The translations under genes were made by a program, and so were the position numbers. A stretch of 64,000 nucleotides of DNA from Pseudomonas sp. DTU12.3 (GTDB taxonomy: Bacteria > Pseudomonadota > Gammaproteobacteria > Pseudomonadales > Pseudomonadaceae), in assembly GCF_004124275.1 (NCBI RefSeq), contig NZ_CP027218.1, positions 1,243,501 to 1,307,500 of the forward strand. The letters run 5' to 3'. The notes beneath the pieces were generated by a model. That model saw only the letters and a program-made list of their open reading frames with translations. It was not told the DNA's origin and ran no database searches. Shown here in pieces: positions 57,243 to 64,000 of the stretch; positions within the stretch are counted from its first letter, which is position 1, and each line of letters opens with the position of its first letter.

Positions 57243-57854
57243 ATGGCTTTTACCTTGCCTGCCTTGCCTTACGCCTACGACGCCCTGGAACCGCACATTG
57301 ATGCGCAGACCATGGAGATTCACTACACCAAGCATCACCAGACCTACATCAATAACCTCAACGCGGCGGTAGAGGGCACGGAATACGCCGAATGGCCGGT
57401 GGAAAAACTCGTCGCCGGCGTTAAGCAGCTACCGGAAAAACTTCGTGCGGCGGTGATCAATCAGGGCGGCGGTCACGCCAACCATTCGCTGTTCTGGGAA
57501 GTGATGGTGCCTGGCGGTGGCGGCAAGCCGGACGGCGCACTGGCCAAGGCCATTGATGAGCAATTGGGCGGTCTCGACAGCTTCAAGGACGCGTTCACCA
57601 AAGCCGCGCTGACCCGTTTCGGCAGCGGTTGGGCCTGGCTCAGCGTGACCCCGGAGAAAAAACTGATCGTGGAAAGCAGCGGCAACCAGGACAGCCCGTT
57701 GATGAACGGCAACACGCCGATTCTCGGTCTCGACGTCTGGGAACACGCCTATTACCTGCGCTACCAGAACCGTCGCCCGGAATACATCAACGCCTTTTAC
57801 AACGTGATCAATTGGCCTGAAGTCGCTGCGCGCTATCAGGCGGCACTGGTTTAA
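57243..57854 (+). CDS. sodA: Manganese superoxide dismutase
   Basis: A 203-residue enzyme converting superoxide to hydrogen peroxide and oxygen. Metal ligands: His in HHQTYINNL, His in [11 protein letters not shown], and Asp/His in [31 protein letters not shown] carries the Gln expected in Mn- rather than Fe-type enzymes. A GGAG site precedes the ATG at 57243. Iron-free SOD made under iron limitation fits the Fur-controlled operon (called sodM in P. aeruginosa). Confidence 0.96.
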   Translation: MAFTLPALPYAYDALEPHIDAQTMEIHYTKHHQTYINNLNAAVEGTEYAEWPVEKLVAGVKQLPEKLRAAVINQGGGHANHSLFWEVMVPGGGGKPDGALAKAIDEQLGGLDSFKDAFTKAALTRFGSGWAWLSVTPEKKLIVESSGNQDSPLMNGNTPILGLDVWEHAYYLRYQNRRPEYINAFYNVINWPEVAARYQAALV

Positions 57855-57884
57855 GTCTTCTATAAAAACAATCCAAGGCTGACT

Positions 57885-58778
57885 ATGGGCACTGAAACAC
57901 TGGCGATCGGAAGTGGGCGTATGTTTCGTTACGCAGTGGGATCGCTATTGCTGTTGGCGGGCGTGACCTTGCTGGTCGCCCACGGACTGGCATGGCTGAA
58001 TCTGGAACCGCGGCTGTCGCGGGCGTTGCAGGGTGGCGCGATCTGCGCCCTCGGCACGGCGCTTGGCGCTGTGCCGGTGCTGGTGATTCGGCGGATGCCG
58101 CAGGCGCTCAGCGATACGTTGCTGGGGTTTGGCGCCGGGGTGATGCTGGCGGCGACCGCATTTTCGCTGATCGTGCCGGGCATCGCCGCCGCCGAAAGCC
58201 TGGGTATGACGCCGTGGGGTGCCAGTGGCCTGATCTGCTTCGGCATCATGCTCGGTGCCTTCGGCCTGTATCTGGTTGATCGCAAGGTGTCCGGCGCTTC
58301 CCCGGAAATGCTCGTCGGCACCGTCGAGCACCCGGTGATTGCGCCGCGCATCTGGTTGTTCGTGTTCGCCATCATTGCCCATAACATCCCCGAAGGCATG
58401 GCTGTCGGCGTTTCTGCCGGCGGCGGTATGCCGGATGCCGACAGCCTGGCGATGGGCATCGCCTTGCAGGATGTGCCGGAAGGTCTGGTGATTGCGTTGG
58501 TATTGGCCGGAGCAGGGATGTCGCGGGTCAAGGCGTTCCTGATCGGCGCGGCATCAGGTCTGGTCGAACCGGTATTTGCGCTGTTATGCGCGTGGCTGGT
58601 CAGTCTGGCGCAGGTGTTGTTGCCGTTAGGGCTGGCATTGGCTGCCGGGGCGATGTTGCTGGTGGTGACTCACGAGGTGATCCCCGAGTCGCGACGCAAT
58701 GGTCATGACAAACTGGCCAGTCTTGGCTTGTTGAGCGGGTTTTGTTTGATGATGGTGATGGATACGGCATTGGGTTGA
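57885..58778 (+). CDS. ZIP-family metal transporter
   Basis: A 297-residue membrane protein with eight spans. It has the GufA/ZIP signatures IIAHNIPEGMAVGVSAGGGM and ALQDVPEGLVIALVLAG, whose His/Glu/Asp residues form the binuclear metal site, and SGLVEPVFALLCAW. Following Mn-SOD it may import manganese or zinc (inferred). Ribosome site AAGG 6 bases before the ATG. The stop is 4 bp from an everted REP. Confidence 0.92.
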   Translation: MGTETLAIGSGRMFRYAVGSLLLLAGVTLLVAHGLAWLNLEPRLSRALQGGAICALGTALGAVPVLVIRRMPQALSDTLLGFGAGVMLAATAFSLIVPGIAAAESLGMTPWGASGLICFGIMLGAFGLYLVDRKVSGASPEMLVGTVEHPVIAPRIWLFVFAIIAHNIPEGMAVGVSAGGGMPDADSLAMGIALQDVPEGLVIALVLAGAGMSRVKAFLIGAASGLVEPVFALLCAWLVSLAQVLLPLGLALAAGAMLLVVTHEVIPESRRNGHDKLASLGLLSGFCLMMVMDTALG

Positions 58779-58782
58779 AGCA

Positions 58783-58870
58783 GATCAAAAGATCGCAGCC
58801 TGCGGCAGCTGCGGGTTAACACCACACGCGCCCTTCCAATGTAGGAGCTGCCGAAGGCTGCGATCTTTTG
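58783..58870. repeat. Everted REP doublet
   Basis: GATCGCAGCCTGCGGCAGCT (left) and GTAGGAGCTGCCGAAGGCTG (right) are placed with CTCC ends inward and GATC ends outward, opposite to the usual doublet. It lies between the convergent ZIP and npr genes. Confidence 0.85.
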
Positions 58871-58880
58871 ACTTTGGTTA

Positions 58881-59156
58881 TCAGCCACCCTCATCGAAGT
58901 AGTTGTTGATCAGCGCGACCAACGCATCGAGCGCTTCCTGATCCTTTTCACCTTCGGTGCTCAGATAAATCCTGGTGCCCTTGCCAGCCGCCAGCATCAT
59001 CATCGCCATAATGCTTTTGCCATCGACCGTGGTCTCCGGCGTGCGCCCCACTCTGATCGTGCAATCCGGATACTGCCCGGCCACGCCAACGAACTTGGCC
59101 GACGCGCGGGCATGCAGGCCCAGTTTGTTGATGATTTCAATTTCCAGAGCAGGCAT
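58881..59156 (-). CDS. ptsO: Phosphocarrier protein NPr (HPr-like)
   Basis: A 91-residue HPr-fold protein of the nitrogen PTS. Phospho-His15 is in KLGLHARASAKF, and the regulatory Ser segment is GKSIMAMMMLAAG (Ser48). It relays phosphate from EI-Ntr to PtsN. It is the last gene of the rpoN cluster, directly after rapZ. Confidence 0.95.
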   Translation of the reverse strand: MPALEIEIINKLGLHARASAKFVGVAGQYPDCTIRVGRTPETTVDGKSIMAMMMLAAGKGTRIYLSTEGEKDQEALDALVALINNYFDEGG

Positions 59157-59171
59157 CGCGGTGTGAATCCT

Positions 59172-60029
59172 TTAAGTGAGGTCGCGGTGGCGAACCTGGA
59201 CGTTCTTCAGGGTTTTCTGCAGGGCCTGACCCAGGCGTTCGGTCAGGTAGACGGAGCGGTGATGCCCGCCGGTGCAGCCTATGGCAATGGTGACGTAGGC
59301 ACGGTTGCTCGCGGCAAATCGCGGGAGCCACTTGTGCAGGTATGCGAAGATGTCCTGAAACATCTCTTCGACCTCCGGCTGCGCTGCCAGGTAGTCTGCC
59401 ACCGGTGCATCAAGACCGGATTGCTCGCGCAGTTCCGGCTTCCAGTAGGGGTTAGGCAGGCAGCGTACGTCAAACACCAGATCGGCATCGACCGGCATGC
59501 CGCGCTTGAAACCGAATGACTCGACCAGAAATGCGGTACCCGGCTCCGGCTGGTTCAGCAGGCGCAGCTTGAGGGTGTCGCGCAACTGGTACAGGTTCAG
59601 ATTGGTGGTATTGATTTTCAGGTCGGCAAGATCGGCAATCGGGCCGAGCAGGGCGGTTTCGTCATGGATCGCTTCGGCCAGCGAGCGATTGGCATTGCTC
59701 AAGGGATGGCGGCGGCGAGTCTCGGAAAAACGCTTGAGCAGGGTTTCCTCGTCGGCATCCAGATACAGGACGTCGCACTGGATATGCTTGCTGCGGGCAT
59801 CTTCAAGCAGTTCGGGAAAGCGCGACAGATGGCTTGGCAGGTTACGCGCATCGATCGACACGGCCACCAGCGGCTGCGCCAGTTCGGTGTGGATCAGGGC
59901 GCGTTCGGCCAGTTCCGGCAGCAATCCCGCCGGCAGGTTGTCGATGCAGTAGTAACCGTTGTCCTCGAGGACATCCAGTGCGGTGCTTTTACCCGAGCCG
60001 GAACGGCCACTGACGATGATCAAACGCAT
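59172..60029 (-). CDS. rapZ: RNase adapter protein RapZ
   Basis: A 285-residue ATP/RNA-binding protein: Walker [10 protein letters not shown] at 8-16, and the C-terminal domain segments [40 protein letters not shown]. In E. coli it presents the small RNA GlmZ to RNase E to tune GlmS. Two bases separate it from ptsN. Confidence 0.95.
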   Translation of the reverse strand: MRLIIVSGRSGSGKSTALDVLEDNGYYCIDNLPAGLLPELAERALIHTELAQPLVAVSIDARNLPSHLSRFPELLEDARSKHIQCDVLYLDADEETLLKRFSETRRRHPLSNANRSLAEAIHDETALLGPIADLADLKINTTNLNLYQLRDTLKLRLLNQPEPGTAFLVESFGFKRGMPVDADLVFDVRCLPNPYWKPELREQSGLDAPVADYLAAQPEVEEMFQDIFAYLHKWLPRFAASNRAYVTIAIGCTGGHHRSVYLTERLGQALQKTLKNVQVRHRDLT

Positions 60030-60031
60030 GA

Positions 60032-60496
60032 TTACTGCCCGCTTTGCTCGTCCAGGACAACCTGATACAAGGCTTGGTTAGTCTGGGCGCTGCGCAGTCT
60101 GTCGCGCACTTCCTTGCGATCCAGCATGCTGGCGATCTGACGAAGCAACTCCAGATGCGCATCGGTCGCAGCTTCGGGGACCAGCAGCACAAACAGCAGG
60201 TCGACCGGAGCGCCATCGATGGCGTCGAAATCGATAGGGGCTTCAAGGTGCATCAGGGCGCTGACCGGCGCTTCGCAGCCCTTGAGGCGGCAGTGCGGAA
60301 TGGCGATGCCGTTACCAAAACCGGTAGAGCCGAGTTTTTCACGGGCAATCAGTGCCTCGAAGACATCTTGCATCTCCAGATCCGGCACTTCGCGGGCGAT
60401 CAGGTTGGCAATTTGTTCGAGGGCTTTCTTTTTACTGCCGCCCGGCACGTTCACGAGAGAACGGCCGGGGGTCAGGATACTTTCAAGTCGGATCAT
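60032..60496 (-). CDS. ptsN: Nitrogen PTS IIA component PtsN
   Basis: A 154-residue EIIA-Ntr: phospho-acceptor His68 in [11 protein letters not shown], with GSTGFGNG before it. It is the output of the nitrogen PTS, affecting potassium transport, carbon storage and sigma-54-dependent genes. Ends 2 bp before rapZ and begins 12 bp after hpf. Confidence 0.95.
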   Translation of the reverse strand: MIRLESILTPGRSLVNVPGGSKKKALEQIANLIAREVPDLEMQDVFEALIAREKLGSTGFGNGIAIPHCRLKGCEAPVSALMHLEAPIDFDAIDGAPVDLLFVLLVPEAATDAHLELLRQIASMLDRKEVRDRLRSAQTNQALYQVVLDEQSGQ

Positions 60497-60508
60497 GGGT
60501 TAGGGGGG

Positions 60509-60817
60509 TTATCGACCGGTAGCGCCCTGGAGGAGGCTCTGGGTCTTTTCCTTATGCTTTTTGAGTTGGCGATCCAGCTTGTCGGTGAGTGAGTCGATCG
60601 CAGCGTACATGTCTGTATCTTCTGCGTTTGCGACCACTTCGCTGCCGGGAATATGCAAGGTGGCTTCGATTTTCTGCTTCAGCTTTTCGACACACATCGT
60701 GACTTGCACGTTGGTGATCTTGTCGAAATGTCGCTCCAGTCGTTGGAGTTTTTCCTCGATATAGGAACGCAGAGGTTGGGTCACTTCCAGTTGGTGTCCA
60801 CTGATGTTGACTTGCAT
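60509..60817 (-). CDS. hpf: Ribosome hibernation promoting factor
   Basis: A 102-residue short-type HPF/YhbH protein with MQVNISGHQLEVTQPLRSYI and HFDKITNVQVTM. It binds stalled 70S ribosomes in stationary phase. The start at 60817 has GGAGAAGC upstream; the frame opens further without support. Placement right after rpoN is universal in this group. Confidence 0.95.
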   Translation of the reverse strand: MQVNISGHQLEVTQPLRSYIEEKLQRLERHFDKITNVQVTMCVEKLKQKIEATLHIPGSEVVANAEDTDMYAAIDSLTDKLDRQLKKHKEKTQSLLQGATGR

Positions 60818-60890
60818 ACAGCTTCTCCTTCGTTGCCAGTGCATAAAGCGGCAGGCCGAAAAGCCTGCCACTGGAACGCTGTAACGTGGC

Positions 60891-62384
60891 TTACATCAAC
60901 CGCTTGCGTTCGCTCGAAGGCGCGATCCCGAGGGATTCGCGGTACTTGGCGACGGTGCGGCGAGCCACCTGAATGCCTTGTGCCTCCAGTAAACCAGCGA
61001 TCTTGCTGTCACTCAACGGCTTTTTCTGATTTTCCGCAGCAACCAGTTTCTTGATGATCGCGCGGATCGCTGTGGACGAGCATTCGCCGCCTTCGGAGGT
61101 GCTGACGTGGCTGGAGAAAAAGTATTTCAGTTCATAAATACCGCGCGGGGTATGCATGAATTTCTGCGTGGTGACCCGCGAAATCGTCGATTCATGCATG
61201 CCGACTGCTTCGGCGATGTCATGCAGGACCAGCGGTTTCATCGCTTCGTCGCCGTATTCGAGGAAACCGCGCTGATGCTCGACGATCTGCGTGGCAACTT
61301 TCATCAGGGTTTCGTTGCGGCTTTGCAGGCTCTTGATGAACCAGCGGGCCTCCTGCAACTGATTGCGCATGAAGGTGTTGTCGGCGCTGGTGTCGGCGCG
61401 ACGGACGAAACCGGCGTACTGCGCGTTGACGCGCAGGCGTGGCACCGACTCCTGATTCAGCTCGACCAGCCAGCGCTCGTTGTCCTTGCGCACGATGACG
61501 TCGGGGACGACGTATTCGGCTTCACTGGACTCGATCTGCGAGCCTGGACGCGGGTTGAGGCTCTGCACCAGTTCGATGACCTGGCGCAGCTCATCTTCCT
61601 TGAGCTTCATGCGGCGCATCAACTGGCTGTAGTCGCGGCTGCCGAGCAGGTCGATGTAGTCACTGACCAGACGTTTGGCTTCTGCCAGCCATGGGGTCTT
61701 GGCGGGCAATTGGCGCAATTGCAGCAACAGGCATTCGCCGAGGTTGCGTGCGCCGATACCGGCCGGTTCGAATTGCTGGATGCGGTGCAGGACGGCTTCG
61801 ATTTCGTCCAGTTCGATGTCCAGTTCAGGATCGAATGCCTCGAGAATCTCTTCGAGGGTTTCGTCCAGGTAGCCCTGATTGTTGATGCAATCGATCAGAG
61901 TCACGGCGATCAGGCGATCGGTGTCGGACATCGGTGCGAGGTTCAATTGCCACAGCAGATGGCTTTGCAGGCTTTCGCCAGCGGAGGTGCGGGTGGTGAA
62001 GTCCCACTCGTCATCATCGCTGCTGGGCAGGCTGCTGGCGCTGGTCTGGTAGACGTCTTCCCAGGCGGTATCGACCGGGAGTTCGTTGGGGATGCGTTCG
62101 TTCCATTCGCCGTCTTCGAGGTTGTCGACCGTCGGCGCGGTTTCCTGGTAGGAAGGTTCCTGGATCTCGGTGTTGGGCTTCTGTTCGGCGTTGTCGGCCA
62201 GCGGATCGGAATTGTCGAAGTCTTCGCCTTCTTCCTGGCGTTCGAGCATCGGATTGGATTCCAGAGCCTCCTGGATTTCCTGTTGCAGATCCAGGGTCGA
62301 CAATTGGAGCAGGCGGATGGCCTGTTGCAGCTGCGGTGTCATCGTCAGCTGCTGGCCCATTCTCAAGACTAGCGATGGTTTCAT
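60891..62384 (-). CDS. rpoN: RNA polymerase sigma-54 factor
   Basis: A 497-residue sigma factor. N-terminal Region I is [20 protein letters not shown], followed by an acidic Region II. The core-binding domain and HTH ([20 protein letters not shown]) follow. The C-terminal RpoN box is [12 protein letters not shown] near residue 480. It directs nitrogen, flagellar and many carbon genes with enhancer-binding activators. A 272-bp leader before it carries two near-identical direct repeats. Confidence 0.98.
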   Translation of the reverse strand: MKPSLVLRMGQQLTMTPQLQQAIRLLQLSTLDLQQEIQEALESNPMLERQEEGEDFDNSDPLADNAEQKPNTEIQEPSYQETAPTVDNLEDGEWNERIPNELPVDTAWEDVYQTSASSLPSSDDDEWDFTTRTSAGESLQSHLLWQLNLAPMSDTDRLIAVTLIDCINNQGYLDETLEEILEAFDPELDIELDEIEAVLHRIQQFEPAGIGARNLGECLLLQLRQLPAKTPWLAEAKRLVSDYIDLLGSRDYSQLMRRMKLKEDELRQVIELVQSLNPRPGSQIESSEAEYVVPDVIVRKDNERWLVELNQESVPRLRVNAQYAGFVRRADTSADNTFMRNQLQEARWFIKSLQSRNETLMKVATQIVEHQRGFLEYGDEAMKPLVLHDIAEAVGMHESTISRVTTQKFMHTPRGIYELKYFFSSHVSTSEGGECSSTAIRAIIKKLVAAENQKKPLSDSKIAGLLEAQGIQVARRTVAKYRESLGIAPSSERKRLM

Positions 62385-62460
62385 GGCAGGGGCTTAACAC
62401 CTTATTCGCCGGCGCTATGCGCCATCCACTACAGGGCGCCGAAGCGCCAAACTTAAGCAA

Positions 62461-62466
62461 ATTATA
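62461..62466 (-). promoter_or_regulatory. Possible rpoN -10 element
   Basis: On the minus strand this reads TATAAT, 77 bp before the rpoN ATG. The -35 region 17 bases upstream (GGCAAA) is poor, so an activator or another sigma factor may be needed. Confidence 0.4.
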
Positions 62467-62480
62467 TGCCTGAAACTGAA

Positions 62481-62594
62481 GTGTTTGCCTAGAGCGCTGT
62501 AACAATAAAAAGATAGAAAACTTTATTGACGCGTTGCTCAGGCGAGCGGTGAACACCTTTGAAGCGACGTGTTTGCCTGGAGCGCTGTAACAAT
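62481..62594. repeat. Pair of 26-bp direct repeats upstream of rpoN
   Basis: GTGTTTGCCTAGAGCGCTGT and five more bases at 62481-62506 recur at 62569-62594 with a single difference (A to G), 88 bases apart. This is in the leader between lptB and rpoN. Confidence 0.8.
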
Positions 62595-62656
62595 CAAGCG
62601 TATTAAATCGCGCTTGAATCGATACTGCGCTCCGGCGGCACCGGGCACTGTCACGC

Positions 62657-63381
<725 letters not shown>

Positions 63382-63382
<1 letters not shown>

Positions 63383-63927
63383 TACTGGGTTTTCTCGTCG
63401 GTTTTCTTCTTCGGCTGGATCACCATGTCGATGCGCGGACGCGCCTCGGTGACCTTGCTGCCGGTAGCGCGGCCGGCGCTGGCCAGTTTCTTCACGGTGT
63501 CATAGACGATTTTCTCGCCCTGAGTCGTGTTGTTGTCCTTGTCGACAACCTTGGCCTTGTCGATCAGCACGACGCGATTTTGCGCAGCGTGGTACTGGAT
63601 CGTCACGCCCCAGCCCTGCACGGGCTTGGTGTCACCTTGAGTCTGCAATTGCTCGAAGTAGGCAAGGTTGCCCACCGACGTCACCACGTCGATATCGCCG
63701 GCCGGGGTACGGGTGATGGTCACCGTGTTGCCCTTAACGATCATCGAACCCTGGGTGATGATCACATCACCTTTATAGGTAGCGATGCCGTTCTTGTCGT
63801 CCAGTTGGGCGTCGTCGGCTTGAATGCGGATAGGTTGCTGCTGATCGTTCGGCAGAGCCCAGGCGCTCACGCTTCCCAGTGCTGCGCCCAGACTGAGCAA
63901 AATAGGGAGGGTTTTAACGAGCCTCAT
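63382..63927 (-). CDS. lptA: LPS transport periplasmic protein LptA
   Basis: A 181-residue periplasmic protein. The signal peptide [20 protein letters not shown] ends with AWA near residue 24. It then has an OstA-type beta-jellyroll with [20 protein letters not shown] and [19 protein letters not shown]. It bridges LptC to LptDE. Its ATG overlaps the last codons of lptC by 14 bases, so translation is coupled. Confidence 0.95.
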
Positions 63928-64000
63928 ACTGTCCTCTTACGTTCGATAGCAGGTGTATCCTGCTTTCCTTCAGGTACGCTTTCATTCCAACGCCAGTTGA
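63914..64000 (-). CDS. lptC: LPS export protein LptC (partial, C-terminus)
   Basis: Only the last 28 codons are in the window. The peptide GVGMKAYLKESRIHLLSNVR ending GQYEAR matches the LptC C-terminus, which contacts LptA. The stop TAA at 63914-63916 lies inside lptA. Confidence 0.88.
   Translation of the reverse strand, partial: STGVGMKAYLKESRIHLLSNVRGQYEAR

Overview
The window is ordinary chromosomal DNA from a fluorescent Pseudomonas, closest in flavour to the P. fluorescens group. Reasons: high GC, the fagA-fumC-orfX-sodA iron-starvation block, the dppA(x3)-opdP-dppA-dppBCDF peptide-uptake locus, roxSR, lptCAB-rpoN-hpf-ptsN-rapZ-npr, gatCAB divergent from mreBCD, and about ten copies of the Pseudomonas REP doublet with core GTAGGAGCTGCCG. 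No prophage, IS element, CRISPR array, tRNA or rRNA is seen.

Layout. 1-2502 (minus): quaternary-amine/osmoprotectant ABC operon, with the ATPase cut by the window edge. 2925-6445 (plus): prfC, an MFS carrier and a small acidic secreted protein. 6640-19230 (minus): dipeptide uptake locus with four paralogous binding proteins, an OprD-family porin (opdP type) and one dppBCDF translocator, separated by hairpins that should set the stoichiometry. 19231-20207: gene-poor stretch made of repeat elements and a strongly structured RNA leader in front of a DUF6124-type gene. 20772-24128: SIMPL-domain protein, RoxSR two-component system, small orphan. 24394-27045: SbmA/YddA-type ABC exporter and a FadR-type regulator. 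27175-28679 (minus): predicted zinc phospholipase plus tiny partner behind a perfect LexA-type box. 28914-34493 (plus): galactarate catabolism (kdgD, ketoglutarate-semialdehyde dehydrogenase, MFS carrier, garD). 34766-37649: AEC carrier, PcaC-like protein, Ca/Na exchanger, short RlpA lipoprotein. 37870-41217 (minus): gatCAB. 41429-54790: mreBCD, maf, rng, yhdP, nitrilase, tldD, yjgA (minus), pmbA. 55009-58778: Fur-box-controlled fagA-fumC-orfX-sodA-ZIP. 58881-64000 (minus): PTS-Ntr/sigma-54/LPS-transport cluster, with lptC cut by the window edge.

How they work together. The dpp/opdP locus moves small peptides across both membranes. The galactarate set takes a sugar acid to 2-oxoglutarate. The fag block supplies iron-independent fumarase and Mn-SOD with a ZIP metal carrier when iron is scarce. 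rpoN, ptsN, npr and rapZ link nitrogen and envelope control next to the LPS exporter.

Most worth a second look: (1) the 20001-20172 leader, with a 17-bp stem, a UUCG hairpin, a second hairpin, and a 7-8-nt junction strand that can pair with either an upstream or a downstream copy of the same motif; (2) the LexA-type box in front of a predicted phospholipase; (3) an apparent ATT start codon for mreC; (4) everted REP doublets and an inverted-repeat element that supplies the gatA stop codon.
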